From Bacteroidaceae bacterium (GTDB taxonomy: Bacteria; Bacteroidota; Bacteroidia; Bacteroidales; Bacteroidaceae), in contig JAKSJE010000009.1 of NCBI GenBank assembly GCA_024398405.1, forward strand, positions 1-41,642: a stretch of 41,642 bases of DNA, given 5' to 3'. Positions 15,093-25,704 of the stretch are shown here, one piece after another. The number at the start of each line of letters is the position of its first letter. The first letter of the stretch is position 1. A model generated the notes under the pieces. That model had not been told where the DNA came from, did no database searches, and saw only the letters and a program-made list of their open reading frames with translations. Made by a program: the position numbers and the translations under genes.

Positions 15093-16459
15093 CTGAAATA
15101 CTTATCGAGTTTGTTCAATGTGTTGCTGGAGCAGAAGACGACCAGCCGGTCTCCTGCCTGCAAGTATGTAGAGCCCGACACGAGCATGCCTTCTCCTTTT
15201 CTCACAAGTCCGCCTATGTTGATTTCCTTCGGCAGTCCGATGTCCTTCACCGGCTTCCTCGTCACCGACGAGCCCTCCTTTATCACGAACTCCGCCACGT
15301 CGGCGTCTGCGATGGTCAGTGTCTTGACCGACTTCACGTCTGCCTTGAGCAACATCTGGTAGATGAAACTGGCCGCCACGACTTTCTTGTTTATGATGGT
15401 TCCCACGTCGAGTTGCTCGGCCATGTCGTGGTAGGCAAGGTTCTCCACCTGCGCTATGGTCTTCCTCACACCGCTCTTCCTCGCGGCCACACAGGCGAGT
15501 ATGTTCTCCTCGTCATTGGGCGTGAGTGCGATGAAAGCATCCAGATTGCCATAGCCCTCGTCTTTCAGCAGTTCCATGTCATAGCCGTCGCCGTTGATGA
15601 TGAGGGTACGGTCTTTAGTCATCTCGCCCAGTTTCTCGCACCTTGCCATGTCCGGCTCTATTATCTTCACCGAGAGATTGTCGGGCAGTGCCCAGTCTGT
15701 TCTCACGGACAGTTTGCCGCCACCGATTATCATCACCCTCTTGATGGCCGGATAGTCGTCCTTGCCCGCCATGTGGCGTATCGTGTCGATCTCGCCGCGC
15801 TTGGCCATGAAGAACACCAGGTCCCTGGTGCATATCTTCTCGTCACCGTATGGGATGATGGTGTCTCCCTGACGCTGGATAGCGACGACATGGAACTGAT
15901 GTCCTCGCTGCCCTATCTCACGGAGCGTCTTGCCGAGGAACTGGTTGTCATCGTTCTTTATCTCGTCTTTCAGCGGATGGGAATCGTGCATCTTGACACT
16001 CAGCAGCACCAGGTCTCCGTCGAAGTCCCACCATTGCCTCACCCAGCTGTACTGTGCGGATGCCGCCACTTCCTTTGCCGACAGTTTCTCAGGATACACC
16101 AGATGATCCACGCCGGCATTGCGGAAGAGAAGCTTGGTCTTGTCATCGACATACTCATAGTTATCGACTCTCGCCACCGTCTTCTTCGTCCCGAGTTGCT
16201 TGGCTATCAGCGCACAGGTGATGTTGTCGCTCTCATTGGGCGTGACCGCTATGAGCAGGTCAGCGTTCTCAGCGCCTGCTTGCCTCAGGCTCTTGATTGA
16301 CAGAGGCGAGACTCCCAAAGTCATGATGTCCATATCCTGACTGAGTTTCGCGAGTCTGTCTATGTCCTCATCCATCAGGACTATGTCAAAGTTCTCTTTC
16401 GAGAGCAGGTTGGCCAGATGTGTCCCCACCTCACCTGCGCCGGCGATTATTATCTTCAT
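15089..16459 (-). CDS. trkA: Trk system regulatory subunit TrkA
   Basis: A 456-residue peripheral protein with two tandem RCK units. The first Rossmann domain opens with GAGEVG at 7-12 and binds NAD(H). The second, near residue 230, opens with GGGKLS and lacks the usual GxGxxG spacing, so nucleotide binding there may be weak. Each is followed by a TrkA-C subdomain; the last one (NIGGLVRKGEGMLVSGSTYL) is intact. It gates the TrkH pore at the inner face of the membrane. It sits 11 bases after dxs and overlaps trkH by four. Confidence 0.95.
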   Translation of the reverse strand: MKIIIAGAGEVGTHLANLLSKENFDIVLMDEDIDRLAKLSQDMDIMTLGVSPLSIKSLRQAGAENADLLIAVTPNESDNITCALIAKQLGTKKTVARVDNYEYVDDKTKLLFRNAGVDHLVYPEKLSAKEVAASAQYSWVRQWWDFDGDLVLLSVKMHDSHPLKDEIKNDDNQFLGKTLREIGQRGHQFHVVAIQRQGDTIIPYGDEKICTRDLVFFMAKRGEIDTIRHMAGKDDYPAIKRVMIIGGGKLSVRTDWALPDNLSVKIIEPDMARCEKLGEMTKDRTLIINGDGYDMELLKDEGYGNLDAFIALTPNDEENILACVAARKSGVRKTIAQVENLAYHDMAEQLDVGTIINKKVVAASFIYQMLLKADVKSVKTLTIADADVAEFVIKEGSSVTRKPVKDIGLPKEINIGGLVRKGEGMLVSGSTYLQAGDRLVVFCSSNTLNKLDKYFR

Positions 16460-16470
16460 TGTCTAATCGA

Positions 16471-18405
16471 TTACGAATTCAGAATCATGTCAGCTATGCT
16501 CTCAGCGTCAATCCGGACTATCTTCCTCAGTTCGGCCACGGTGCCGTGCTCCACGAACTCATCGGGTATGCCCATTCGTCTGACCGCGGGTGCTGTGCGT
16601 CCGAACCTGTCACAGAGGTATTCGGTCACGGCGCTTCCCATTCCGCCGTCCCTCACTCCGTCCTCCACCGTTATGACGGTCCTGAATCTGCTGCCCACTT
16701 CATCGAGTATCTCCTTGTCGATAGGCTTCAGGAAGCGCATGTCATAGTGGGCCACCTGTATGTCCTTTCCTTCGTTACGCGACTTCATCTCCGCTATGAG
16801 TATGCCCTTGGTCACCTCCACGCCTATCGGTCCGAGAGACAGGACTGCCACGTCGTTGCCATCTCTCAGCCTCCTGCCTTTGCCCACCGGTATCTCCTCG
16901 AACTCGTTCCTCCAGTTCCTCACGGACCCGCAGCCACGCGGGTAGCGTATGACGAACGGGCCTTTGTCCGGAAGCTGCGACGTGAACATCAGGTTCCTGA
17001 GCTCGTTCTCGTCATACGGCGATGAGATGGTCAGGTTAGGTATCGGCCTGAGATAAGCCAGGTCGAAGGCTCCATGGTGTGTCGGTCCGTCCTCACCCAC
17101 CAGTCCGGCTCTGTCAAGGCAAAGCACCATGTTCAGGTTCATGATGGCCACGTCATGTATGATATTGTCGTAGGCTCTCTGCATGAACGATGAGTATATG
17201 TTGCAGAAAGGCAGCATCCCGTCCTTGGCCAGTCCGCCTGAGAACGTGACTGCATGGCCTTCGGCTATCCCGACGTCGAAAGTCCTGTCGGGCATGGCCT
17301 TCATCATGACGCTCATCGAGCAACCGGTCGGCATTGCCGGAGTGATGCCTACGATCTTAGGGTTGCGCTGCGCCAGTTCGAGGAGAGTGTGTCCGAACAC
17401 GTCCTGGAACTTCCTCGGTCCTCCATCATTGTCCTTGGCGTTCTCGTCCCGCTTTCCGGTCTTGATGTCATACTTCCCGGGAGCGTGCCATATCGTGGCG
17501 TCCCGCTCGGCTGGAGCATAGCCCTTGCCCTTGACCGTATGGATATGGAGCAGCTTAGGACCCTTCATGTCCTTGATGGTGCGCAGTATCCTCACCAGTT
17601 CTATCACGTTGTGCCCGTCGGCGGGACCGAAGTATCTGATGTCAAGACCCTCGAAGATGTTTCTCTGCCGGGTGAGCAATGACTTCAGGCTGTTGTTGAA
17701 ACGTATCAGCCCTTTACGTCGCGAGTCGTTGAGTACGCCCAGTCTGAGCAGTTGCAGTGATAACTTGTACCTAATCTTGTTGTAAGTGCTGTTGGTGGTC
17801 AGGTTCAGGAGATACTGACGCATACCGCCCACGCTCTTGTCAATCGACATATTGTTGTCGTTCAGGATGATGAGCATTCCGTTCGGTGTCGTGGATACGT
17901 TGTTCAGCCCCTCGAATGCCAGTCCTCCGCTCATCGCCCCGTCACCTATCACTGCTACTATCTTGCGCTTCTCACCCTGTAGTTTCGACGCCACCGCCAT
18001 GCCCAGTGCCGCCGAGATGGAATTGCTCGCGTGGCCGCAGCAGAAACTGTCATATTCGCTTTCCGATGGGAAAGGGAACGGTTTCAGTCCGCCGAGTTTT
18101 CTGTTGGTGCAGAACCGGTCCCTGCGGCCTGTCAGTATCTTGTGACCGTATGCCTGATGCCCCACGTCCCACACGATTCTGTCTTCAGGGGTGTTATATA
18201 CATAATGCAGCGCCACGGTGAGTTCCACCGCCCCGAGGCTCGAGGCCAGGTGACCGGGGTTCACCGACAGTTCCTTCAGGATGTCCGCCCTTAGTTCATC
18301 GCAGAGACGGGGCAGTTCCTCCACCTTCAGCCTACGGAGGTCTTTGGGACTGTCTATCTTCTGCAGCAACGTCAAGTCGTCGTAGTCCAATTTATGCGTT
18401 CCCAT
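16471..18405 (-). CDS. dxs: 1-deoxy-D-xylulose-5-phosphate synthase
   Basis: A 644-residue thiamine-diphosphate enzyme that joins pyruvate and glyceraldehyde-3-phosphate in the first step of the MEP isoprenoid pathway. Visible marks: [12 protein letters not shown] (substrate histidine), the ThDP/Mg motif [16 protein letters not shown], and FVRYPRG-like FVIRYPRG in the second half. The frame is open further upstream to 18654, but that part is antisense to nothing conserved and overlaps GH92 coding sequence; the ATG at 18405 gives [20 protein letters not shown], the normal Dxs start. The start shares one base with the stop of the GH92 gene (TAATG). trkA follows after 11 bases. Confidence 0.97.
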   Translation of the reverse strand: MGTHKLDYDDLTLLQKIDSPKDLRRLKVEELPRLCDELRADILKELSVNPGHLASSLGAVELTVALHYVYNTPEDRIVWDVGHQAYGHKILTGRRDRFCTNRKLGGLKPFPFPSESEYDSFCCGHASNSISAALGMAVASKLQGEKRKIVAVIGDGAMSGGLAFEGLNNVSTTPNGMLIILNDNNMSIDKSVGGMRQYLLNLTTNSTYNKIRYKLSLQLLRLGVLNDSRRKGLIRFNNSLKSLLTRQRNIFEGLDIRYFGPADGHNVIELVRILRTIKDMKGPKLLHIHTVKGKGYAPAERDATIWHAPGKYDIKTGKRDENAKDNDGGPRKFQDVFGHTLLELAQRNPKIVGITPAMPTGCSMSVMMKAMPDRTFDVGIAEGHAVTFSGGLAKDGMLPFCNIYSSFMQRAYDNIIHDVAIMNLNMVLCLDRAGLVGEDGPTHHGAFDLAYLRPIPNLTISSPYDENELRNLMFTSQLPDKGPFVIRYPRGCGSVRNWRNEFEEIPVGKGRRLRDGNDVAVLSLGPIGVEVTKGILIAEMKSRNEGKDIQVAHYDMRFLKPIDKEILDEVGSRFRTVITVEDGVRDGGMGSAVTEYLCDRFGRTAPAVRRMGIPDEFVEHGTVAELRKIVRIDAESIADMILNS

Positions 18406-20612
18406 TAGAATTCGGCGAGTAGTTCCCCTCCTGCCATTATCTCGTTGTAGGTGATGTATGTCCGGTCGAGTTCCTTGCCGTTCAGCAGGAATCGCCTCAC
18501 CCTTCCTTTCGTCGTCTTGCCCTTGGTGCGGACGGTGAACGTCTTGCCGCCGTCGGCCGCGAGCGTCGCCTCCCTCACGATCGGACAACCTAACTGGTAG
18601 ATTCCTCCGCACGGCTCCACCTGATAGAGCCCGAGGGCTGAGAGTATGTACCATGCCGACATCTGACCGACGTCCTCATTGCCGCAGAGCCCTGCCGGCC
18701 GGTCGTCGTACAACTCGTCCATGACCTGGCGCACGAGCCTCTGGGTTTTCTCTGGACGACCTATGTAGTTATACATATACGGCACATGGTGGCTTGGCTC
18801 ATTGCCGTGGCAGTACTGCCCTATGAGTCCCGTGATGTCGGGATTGGCGTCGGCTCCGAGGTCCTGGTCGGCGGAGAGCAGGTCGTCGAGTTTCTTCTCG
18901 AAAGCGGCGCGTCCGCCAATCAGCTCCACAAGCCCCTCAACATCGTGAGGGACGAGGAACGTGTAATGCCACGGATTCCCTTCCGTGTAGTCCTTTGTCT
19001 GATGACCGGGGTTGAACCCATCTGTGGTACGGAAGTTCCCGCTCTTGTCAAGTGCGCGCATGAAACCTACCCTCTTGTCATAGAGTCTCCTGTAGTTCAT
19101 GCTGAGGTCATGCAGTCTCATGCTGTCGGCCCTGTGACCCAGTCTGCCTGCCACCTGCGAAGCGCTCCAGAGCGCGATGTAGTATTCCATGCTCTTGGCC
19201 ACCGTCTCGCTGCTGCCTCCGTCGAAAGGCAGGTAGCCGTACCGGAGCAACTGTTCCTTGCCTCTGAGGTCGTAGCCATGCGGAAGCACATAGCCGTCAG
19301 GGCGTGACAGTTCCATGCATGTGGGGAGTATGCTTGCCGTGATGGCGCGGTAGAGGGTCTCGTCAGGGATGTCATTTACCTGGTCTTTCATGATGAGGTC
19401 AGCGAGGACCGACACGCCCGGCTCACCCACCATACAGTAGGTCTCGCAGCTCATCAGATGCCACACAGGCAACTCGCCGCTCTGGTTGAAGATGTCGAGC
19501 ATGGTGTGGGCGTAGTCGCGGCTGCGGTCGCGGAGTATGAGTGTGGCAAGCGGATGAGCGGAACGGTAGGTGTCCCACAGGCTCCAGGTGGTCAGATGGT
19601 TATAGTCTGCGTTACGGTGTATCCTGCCGTCGGCTCCCATGTAGTCGCCATTGACGTCGCACCACAACTGCGGGGCGACCATGAAATGGAACATGGCTGT
19701 ATAGAATATCCTGCTCTCCCTCTCCGTAGGGAAGGTGGCGCGGACTCTCCCGAGTTCCTTCTCCCAGGACTCGCCGGCTTGTCGCCTCACTGCCTCGAAG
19801 TCCCATCCGGGCAGTTCCTCGCGCATGTTCAGCAGTGCGTTCGCCTCAGTGGTGGGAGAGATGGCCACTTTCACCATGAGCGGCTCAGAACCGCCTTCGC
19901 CGAGGTCAACGACGGCATACTGCATGCCCTTCGCCGACGGGCGCACACCTTCGCGGTACTCCACCGACACGATAGGGCGCGAGAAAGTGATGGCGTACGA
20001 CAGCCGCTGGTCGTTTGCCCATCCGGCGGAGTTCCTGAAACCGACGATGGTGTTCCCGTCAATCTGGCTGAAACGGCACTCCGTAGTCTTGTCCCAGGTG
20101 CTGACGGTGTTCTCCAGGTCGATGACCACCGACCGGGTGTCAGAGAAGCGGTACATGCCTACCCGCTTGGTAGCCGTCATCTCACATCTGATATCTTTGC
20201 CCGAAGGCTTTGCATCCTTCAGTGTCACAGCATAATAGCCAGCCCTCGCCTCTTCCGTGTCATGCGGACAGATACGGACCAGACCCTGCCGTGAGCAGTC
20301 CACTGCCCCGTTCACCGGCAGTATGGCCACGTCGCCAAGGTCGGCACAACCCGTTCCACTCAAATGCAGTTGTGAGAAACCGATGACCGAGTCCGACGAC
20401 TCATGATAGCCTGAGCACCAGTCCCAGCCTGACTGGACCTGGTTGGGACCCGCCTGCACCATCCCGAAGGGCACGTTCGCACCGATGAACACATGGCCGT
20501 GGTCGCCTGTGCCGATGGTCGGGTCAACATAGTCTGTCAGCCTCTGGGCACCTACGGCCGCCGGAATACCGCACACAGCCAGTGCCGCACAAATGTATTT
20601 ACGTATCTCCAT
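18405..20612 (-). CDS. GH92 family alpha-mannosidase, exported
   Basis: A 735-residue glycoside hydrolase of family 92, calcium-dependent exo-alpha-mannosidases that trim N-glycans or mannans. A signal peptide (MEIRKY, hydrophobic core, AVGA-Q cut near 21-22) sends it to the periplasm. The N-terminal beta domain starts [20 protein letters not shown]. The catalytic half shows HGNEPSHH with the general acid E605 and [12 protein letters not shown] at 644-655 with the base region. It is not beside SusC/SusD genes, so it is not part of a typical utilisation locus; instead it is transcribed with dxs (one-base overlap) and the PNPOx-like gene 48 bases upstream. Linkage specificity is not readable. 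Confidence 0.94.
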   Translation of the reverse strand: MEIRKYICAALAVCGIPAAVGAQRLTDYVDPTIGTGDHGHVFIGANVPFGMVQAGPNQVQSGWDWCSGYHESSDSVIGFSQLHLSGTGCADLGDVAILPVNGAVDCSRQGLVRICPHDTEEARAGYYAVTLKDAKPSGKDIRCEMTATKRVGMYRFSDTRSVVIDLENTVSTWDKTTECRFSQIDGNTIVGFRNSAGWANDQRLSYAITFSRPIVSVEYREGVRPSAKGMQYAVVDLGEGGSEPLMVKVAISPTTEANALLNMREELPGWDFEAVRRQAGESWEKELGRVRATFPTERESRIFYTAMFHFMVAPQLWCDVNGDYMGADGRIHRNADYNHLTTWSLWDTYRSAHPLATLILRDRSRDYAHTMLDIFNQSGELPVWHLMSCETYCMVGEPGVSVLADLIMKDQVNDIPDETLYRAITASILPTCMELSRPDGYVLPHGYDLRGKEQLLRYGYLPFDGGSSETVAKSMEYYIALWSASQVAGRLGHRADSMRLHDLSMNYRRLYDKRVGFMRALDKSGNFRTTDGFNPGHQTKDYTEGNPWHYTFLVPHDVEGLVELIGGRAAFEKKLDDLLSADQDLGADANPDITGLIGQYCHGNEPSHHVPYMYNYIGRPEKTQRLVRQVMDELYDDRPAGLCGNEDVGQMSAWYILSALGLYQVEPCGGIYQLGCPIVREATLAADGGKTFTVRTKGKTTKGRVRRFLLNGKELDRTYITYNEIMAGGELLAEF

Positions 20613-20660
20613 GTCGTTGTCTTTTTTTCGTTTCCGACTTATCCGGCCATGCCGAGAGAA

Positions 20661-21152
20661 CTAAAACCTCACTTCCTCGTCACCGCCGCTGAACGACGAG
20701 AAATACGCTATGGCGTTCTTGAAGTAATAGACTGCAGTGTTGCCATCGTTCTCGTCATACATGGAACGCAGTTCCGGATAGGCGTCGAGCATCGACTTCT
20801 TGGCCTCCACACGTTCGTCGGCAACCAGCTCACCGCTGAGCCTCACCCAGGACTGGCCGTTGAACGCACAGAGCTCCGCCTTCGGATTCGCGGCCAGTTG
20901 TCTGGCGATGCGCTTCTTCTTGCCCGTCTGGATGTAGAGCTTGCCGTCGAAGATGTTGACTGTGCCGAATGGCCTGACACGTGGTTGGTCGCCATCTACA
21001 GTGGCGATGTAGTAGGTCTTGCAGGACTTGATGAATTGATATACTTTCTCCATACTCTTTTGAGTTGATGTCTCGACCGATGGCTGCACCTGTGCGGACA
21101 TGCTCATACATAGGCACATCAGCAATATGGCAGAGATTACCGCTTTTTTCAT
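20661..21152 (-). CDS. Exported pyridoxamine-5'-phosphate-oxidase-like flavin-binding protein
   Basis: A 163-residue protein with a signal peptide (MKKAVISAILLMCLCMSMSA, cut before QVQP) and a split-barrel PNPOx-like domain: YYIATVDGDQPRVRPFGTVNIFDGKLYI, then GKKKRIARQLAANPKAELCAF, the usual FMN-contact segments. Family members in the cytoplasm bind FMN, F420 or heme; export is uncommon. An in-frame ATG six codons upstream (21170) with an AGGA before it is an alternative start, but the MKK start gives a cleaner signal peptide. A strong promoter lies at 21218-21248. It is the first gene of the long minus-strand train that goes on through GH92, dxs and trkAH. Confidence 0.82.
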   Translation of the reverse strand: MKKAVISAILLMCLCMSMSAQVQPSVETSTQKSMEKVYQFIKSCKTYYIATVDGDQPRVRPFGTVNIFDGKLYIQTGKKKRIARQLAANPKAELCAFNGQSWVRLSGELVADERVEAKKSMLDAYPELRSMYDENDGNTAVYYFKNAIAYFSSFSGGDEEVRF

Positions 21153-21217
21153 AACCGCAGATTTTAACATTGTCCTATTCCGTGGTCTTTCCTAAGCCAC
21201 AATTATATAATAAGGTA

Positions 21218-21248
21218 CAAAGTTAATGTAAAGTCAGCGAATAACAAA
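21218..21248 (-). promoter_or_regulatory. Promoter of the PNPOx-GH92-dxs-trk gene train
   Basis: The -7 box TAACTTTG (21218-21225) and -33 TTTG (21245-21248) are 19 bases apart on the minus strand. The expected start near 21211 gives a leader of about 58 bases. No other TAnnTTTG box was seen in the short gaps of the train down to 6551. Confidence 0.85.
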
Positions 21249-21692
21249 ATAAAACACGAAGAAAATCACCACCGGAGTGTCCTATTGACGGCTTTTCAGA
21301 TGATTTCCGAGGTTTTCCCATTCATGCCGACAGTCTCGGCGAGAGTCCCGACCCACTGACATGGCATCCATGCCGACGTTGCGGCAACAAGGACGGTCAA
21401 CGGTATATAACGGTGAGTATCAGCACCATCGCTCGCATGGCAGACAGAGAAGGCTGAGTTCACTCACACACAACGCATGACCACATCCGCCCATCCACAG
21501 GCACGTCTGAGCGTTGTCTGTAACGGACGAGAGTGATTGCCGGCTCTCCTGCTGGATTTCATGGGGTCTGACGAGCGTCTTGCCGCCATCGGGGAAACAA
21601 GAGACGTATGGACTCGATCGTGGTCTGGATGGAGTCAATTGGCGCACTGGCAGACCACAGCCACTTGTCAGAGTTTAATATCCCGGCTTCTA
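21249..21692. other. Intergenic stretch without a recognisable gene
   Basis: About 440 bases between the divergent PNPOx and groES genes. Short open frames exist on both strands but none resembles a protein, and no RNA gene was recognised. It may be decayed coding sequence, since its base composition is like that of the genes around it and unlike the AT-rich leader that follows. Confidence 0.45.
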
Positions 21693-21715
21693 CACCTTAT
21701 ATTTATATTAAGGTG
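21693..21715. promoter_or_regulatory. Inverted repeat upstream of groES
   Basis: CACCTTA (21693-21699), a 9-base AT-only spacer, then TAAGGTG (21709-21715). The 7-9-7 geometry resembles a repressor operator such as CIRCE, but the arm sequence is different. It lies about 160 bases before groES. Confidence 0.4.
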
Positions 21716-21801
21716 GGTAAGGACTGGGAATCAGGATGAACAAAACGAGTGACACTATCACATTTGGCACATATTTTGTTTGAGGCAAATCGGATGCCAA
21801 T

Positions 21802-21816
21802 ATGACATGATGTCAT
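21802..21816. promoter_or_regulatory. Perfect 15-bp palindrome in the groES leader
   Basis: ATGACAT-G-ATGTCAT, 58 bases before the groES start codon. It could be an operator or an mRNA hairpin. No clear TAnnTTTG box was found between 21716 and 21874, so the groESL promoter may be of a variant type. Confidence 0.45.
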
Positions 21817-21874
21817 CAGAAGCAGCAACGAAAGTATCCAGCACTTAATATTTAACTAAAAAACTTAAGACAAA

Positions 21875-22147
21875 ATGAACATCAAACCATTATCAGACAG
21901 AGTCCTTGTACTCCCTGCTCCTGCTGAGGAAAAGACAGTAGGTGGTATCATCATCCCAGACACAGCGAAAGAGAAGCCGCTCAAGGGCGAGGTAGTCGCA
22001 GTAGGCAACGGAAACAAAGATGAGGAGATGACCCTCAAAGTCGGCGACACCGTACTTTACGGGAAGTATTCAGGCACCGAACTTGAATACGAAGGCACGA
22101 AATACCTTATCATGCGTCAGAGCGACGTACTCGCCGTACTCGGCTGA
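21875..22147 (+). CDS. groS: Co-chaperonin GroES
   Basis: A 90-residue Cpn10. The start [19 protein letters not shown] and the mobile loop [17 protein letters not shown], which contacts GroEL, are both visible, as is the roof/closing segment [11 protein letters not shown]. The length is typical of Bacteroidetes GroES. groEL follows after 54 bases, the standard operon. Two dyads upstream (21693-21715 and 21802-21816) may control the operon. Confidence 0.98.
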   Translation: MNIKPLSDRVLVLPAPAEEKTVGGIIIPDTAKEKPLKGEVVAVGNGNKDEEMTLKVGDTVLYGKYSGTELEYEGTKYLIMRQSDVLAVLG

Positions 22148-22201
22148 TTCGTATAAAGAGAGAACCAACAGTAAAAAGTAAACAGATAAAGAGAAAACAT
22201 C

Positions 22202-23830
22202 ATGGCAAAAGAATTGAAATTCAACACAGAGGCCCGCGAACAGGTGAAGCAGGGTGTCGATGTACTCGCGAATGCGGTAAAGGTAACCCTCGGTCCTAAA
22301 GGCCGCAATGTCATCATAGAGAAGAAATTCGGCGCTCCTCAGATCACCAAGGACGGTGTTACCGTAGCGAAAGAGGTCGAACTGGAGGACGCATTCCAGA
22401 ACACCGGCGCACAGCTGGTCAAGAGTGTGGCAAGCAAGACCGGCGACGACGCTGGTGACGGCACCACCACTGCCACCGTACTTGCCCAGAGCATCTGCGC
22501 CACAGGACTCAAGAACGTGGCCGCCGGTGCCAATCCGATGGACCTGAAGCGTGGTATCGACAAGGCTGTTGCCAAGGTCGTAGAGCATATCAAGGGCCAG
22601 AGCGAGCAGGTGGGAGACAACTACGAGAAGATTGAGCAGGTCGCCACCGTGAGCGCCAACAACGACCACGAGATTGGCAAACTCATCGCTGACGCTATGA
22701 AGAAGGTCAGCAAGGATGGTGTCATCACGATAGAAGAGGCCAAGAGCCGCGAGACCACCATCGGCGTAGTGGAAGGCATGCAGTTCGACCGTGGCTACCT
22801 CTCTCCTTACTTCGTCACCAACACGGAGAAGATGGAGTGCGAGATGGAGAACCCGCTCATCCTCATCTACGACAAGAAAATCAGCAACCTCCAGGAGTTC
22901 CTTCCTATCCTCAACCCTGCTGCCCAGACGGGCCGTCCGATACTCGTCGTAGCAGAGGATGTTGACAGTGAGGCTCTCACCACTCTCGTAGTCAACCGTC
23001 TGCGCGCACAGTTGAAGATATGCGCCGTCAAAGCCCCTGGCTTCGGCGACCGCAGAAAGGCAATGCTCGAGGACATCGCCATCCTCACGGGCGGTATCGT
23101 CATCAGCGAGGAGAAGGGTCTGAAACTCGAACAGGCCACAATCGAGATGCTCGGCTCATGCGAGAAGGTGACCATCACGAAGGACAACACGACCATCGTC
23201 GGCGGCAAGGGTGACAAGGACGGCATCAAGGACCGCGTCAACCAGATCAAGAACGAAATCAAGAACTCCACTTCCGACTACGACAAGGAGAAGCTCCAGG
23301 AGCGTCTCGCCAAGCTGAGCGGCGGTGTGGCCGTGCTTTATGTAGGTGCAGCCTCAGAGGTCGAGATGAAGGAGAAGAAGGATCGCGTCGATGACGCCCT
23401 CTGCGCTACTCGCGCCGCGATTGAGGAAGGCACGATTCCTGGTGGCGGTGTGGCTCTCATCCGCGCCATCGAGTCACTCGAAGGCTTCACAGGCGACAAT
23501 GCCGATGAGAACACAGGTATCTGCATCATCAAGCGCGCCATCGAAGAGCCGCTCCGCCAGATCGTGGAGAACGCCGGACTCGAAGGCAGCGTAGTCGTGG
23601 AGAAGGTACGCAACGGCAAGGACGACTTCGGTTACAACGCACGCACCAACGTCTATGAGAACATGCGCGAGGCCGGCATCATCGACCCTACGAAGGTGAC
23701 ACGCGTGGCCCTCGAGAATGCCGCCTCAATAGCAGGCATGCTCCTCACCACCGAGTGCGTAATCTGCGACAAGAAGGAAGACAAGCCTGAGATGCCTATG
23801 GGTGGCGCTCCTGGCATGGGTGCATATTAA
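22202..23830 (+). CDS. groL: Chaperonin GroEL
   Basis: A 542-residue Cpn60 forming the folding cage with GroES. The N-terminus [14 protein letters not shown], the nucleotide-site block [11 protein letters not shown] and [12 protein letters not shown], and the C-terminal [12 protein letters not shown] tail (shorter than the E. coli GGM repeats) are all present. The frame is intact and the length normal. The operon ends in a good terminator at 23895-23927. Confidence 0.99.
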   Translation: MAKELKFNTEAREQVKQGVDVLANAVKVTLGPKGRNVIIEKKFGAPQITKDGVTVAKEVELEDAFQNTGAQLVKSVASKTGDDAGDGTTTATVLAQSICATGLKNVAAGANPMDLKRGIDKAVAKVVEHIKGQSEQVGDNYEKIEQVATVSANNDHEIGKLIADAMKKVSKDGVITIEEAKSRETTIGVVEGMQFDRGYLSPYFVTNTEKMECEMENPLILIYDKKISNLQEFLPILNPAAQTGRPILVVAEDVDSEALTTLVVNRLRAQLKICAVKAPGFGDRRKAMLEDIAILTGGIVISEEKGLKLEQATIEMLGSCEKVTITKDNTTIVGGKGDKDGIKDRVNQIKNEIKNSTSDYDKEKLQERLAKLSGGVAVLYVGAASEVEMKEKKDRVDDALCATRAAIEEGTIPGGGVALIRAIESLEGFTGDNADENTGICIIKRAIEEPLRQIVENAGLEGSVVVEKVRNGKDDFGYNARTNVYENMREAGIIDPTKVTRVALENAASIAGMLLTTECVICDKKEDKPEMPMGGAPGMGAY

Positions 23831-23894
23831 GCCAATCCGAACACGAAACAAGCGGATGGCAACGTGATTGCCGGACGCTTATCACAAAAATACT

Positions 23895-23927
23895 AAAAAG
23901 GGGCAAAATAGTTGCTCCTTTTTTTTA
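23895..23927 (+). terminator. Rho-independent terminator of groESL
   Basis: The stem 23900-23906 pairs with 23912-23918 (one G-T pair, 5-base loop), flanked by A's upstream and eight T's from 23919 on. Confidence 0.88.
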
Positions 23928-23946
23928 TTTGTAAAAATAAAATGCT

Positions 23947-23954
23947 TAACTTTG
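23947..23954 (+). promoter_or_regulatory. Candidate -7 box for pckA
   Basis: TAACTTTG matches TAnnTTTG and lies 70 bases before the pckA start. A -33 TTTG at the right distance is absent (TTAT at 23924-23927 overlaps the groESL terminator T tract), so this is a partial match. Confidence 0.55.
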
Positions 23955-24024
23955 TATGCCCAAATAGGGAACAGACTCCCCAGACAGGTAAAAAGCAAAA
24001 ACAACTTCCAAATAGTAAGTAACT

Positions 24025-25629
24025 ATGGCAAATTTGAATCTTGAAAAGTACGGTATCACAGGCACTACCGAAGTCCTCTACAATCCTTCATATGAGGTGT
24101 TGTACAATGAGGAGACGAAACCAGGCCTCGAGGGTTATGACAAAGGTCAGGTAACTGAACTTGGCGCAATCAACGTAATGACAGGTGTTTACACAGGTCG
24201 TTCCCCTAAGGACAAGTACATCGTCATGGACGAGAACTCCAAGGACACGGTATGGTGGAACACTCCGGACTATCCGAACGACAATCACGAGATGTCTCTC
24301 GACGTATGGCAGGAAGTGAAGAAACTGGCCATCAACCAGCTCACAGGCAAGCGTCTCTTCGTCGTTGACGGTTTCTGCGGAACTCACAAGGACACTCGCA
24401 TGAAGGTTCGCTTCATCATGGAGGTGGCATGGCAGGCACACTTCGTGACCAACATGTTCATCCGTCCTCAGAACCAGGCCGAATTCGATCAGGAGCCTGA
24501 CTTCGTGGTTTACTGCGCTGCCAAGGCAAAGGTCGAGAACTTCGCAGAACTCGGACTTCGCTCAGAGACTTGTGTGGCATTCAATGTCTCAAGCAAGGAG
24601 CAGGTAATCCTCAACACATGGTACGGCGGCGAGATGAAGAAGGGCATGTTCTCGATGATGAACTACTACCTTCCACTCAAAGGCATCGCTGCTATGCACT
24701 GCTCTGCCAACACCGACATGGACGGCAAGAACACCGCTATCTTCTTCGGTCTCTCCGGCACAGGCAAGACCACTCTCTCGACCGACCCTAAGCGCCTCCT
24801 CATCGGTGATGACGAGCACGGCTGGGATGACGAGGGCGTATTCAACTTCGAGGGTGGCTGCTATGCGAAGGTCATCAACCTCGACAAGGAATCAGAGCCA
24901 GACATCTTCAACGCCATCCGCCGCGACGCTCTCCTCGAGAACGTGACAGTAGATGGTGAGGGCAAGATAGACTTCGCCGACAAGAGTGTCACCGAGAACA
25001 CCCGCGTAAGCTATCCAATCTATCATATCAACAAGATAGTACGTCCTTACTCTGAGGGTCCGGCTGCCAAGCAGGTCATCTTCCTCAGCGCTGACGCATT
25101 CGGGGTGCTGCCTCCGGTATCAATACTCACTCCAGAACAGACCAAGTACTACTTCCTCTCTGGTTTCACAGCCAAGCTCGCAGGTACTGAGCGCGGCATC
25201 ACTGAGCCTACACCTACGTTCTCAGCTTGCTTCGGCCAGGCATTCCTCGAACTCCACCCGACAAAGTATGCTGAGGAACTCGTGAAGAAGATGGAGAAGA
25301 GCGGCGCCAAGGCATACCTCGTGAACACAGGCTGGAACGGAACCGGCAAGCGTATCTCCATCCGAGACACCCGCGGCATTATCGACGCTATCCTCGACGG
25401 TTCTATCGACAAGGCTCCTACGAAGACAATCCCTTACTTCAACTTCGAAGTGCCTACAGAACTCAAAGGCGTTGACACAGGCATACTCGACCCTCGTGAC
25501 ACATACAAGTGCGCATGCGAATGGGAAGAGAAGGCAAAGGACCTCGCAGGCCGGTTCATCAAGAACTTCGGCAAATACACCACAAACGAGGCTGGCAAGG
25601 CTCTCGTAGCAGCAGGACCACAACTTTGA
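24025..25629 (+). CDS. pckA: Phosphoenolpyruvate carboxykinase (ATP)
   Basis: A 534-residue ATP-type PEPCK, which interconverts oxaloacetate and PEP with ATP/ADP. Marks: the substrate arginine segment [10 protein letters not shown], the P-loop GLSGTGKT at 242-249, the kinase-2 site [12 protein letters not shown], and the late NTGWNGTG block. In succinate-producing Bacteroidales this enzyme mainly fixes CO2 onto PEP, so it works in the fermentative reductive branch as well as in gluconeogenesis. It is a single-gene unit, with a -7 box at 23947-23954 and a strong hairpin at 25655-25686. Confidence 0.98.
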   Translation: MANLNLEKYGITGTTEVLYNPSYEVLYNEETKPGLEGYDKGQVTELGAINVMTGVYTGRSPKDKYIVMDENSKDTVWWNTPDYPNDNHEMSLDVWQEVKKLAINQLTGKRLFVVDGFCGTHKDTRMKVRFIMEVAWQAHFVTNMFIRPQNQAEFDQEPDFVVYCAAKAKVENFAELGLRSETCVAFNVSSKEQVILNTWYGGEMKKGMFSMMNYYLPLKGIAAMHCSANTDMDGKNTAIFFGLSGTGKTTLSTDPKRLLIGDDEHGWDDEGVFNFEGGCYAKVINLDKESEPDIFNAIRRDALLENVTVDGEGKIDFADKSVTENTRVSYPIYHINKIVRPYSEGPAAKQVIFLSADAFGVLPPVSILTPEQTKYYFLSGFTAKLAGTERGITEPTPTFSACFGQAFLELHPTKYAEELVKKMEKSGAKAYLVNTGWNGTGKRISIRDTRGIIDAILDGSIDKAPTKTIPYFNFEVPTELKGVDTGILDPRDTYKCACEWEEKAKDLAGRFIKNFGKYTTNEAGKALVAAGPQL

Positions 25630-25654
25630 TACGATACGGACAACCATTGACAAC

Positions 25655-25686
25655 GAGAGAGGCTCCCAATTGAGGGAGCCTCTCTC
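25655..25686. terminator. Bidirectional terminator between pckA and metG
   Basis: A perfect 13-bp stem (25655-25667 with 25674-25686) with a 6-base loop lies between two convergent genes. The T tracts on either side are short, but the stem is very stable and its position suits both genes. Confidence 0.8.
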
Positions 25687-25704
25687 AGTTTGTATGGTCG
25701 TGGG

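Noticed and set aside
18406..18654. N-terminal extension of Dxs
   Set aside because: It lies over the GH92 coding sequence in another frame; the Dxs family start is at 18405.
21420..21647. 75-residue open frame between the PNPOx-like gene and groES
   Set aside because: No start signal, no recognisable family, cysteine- and serine-rich composition typical of a chance frame.
21249..21874. CIRCE operator for groESL
   Set aside because: Searched for TTAGCACTC with GAGTGCTAA; not present. The dyads found have other sequences.
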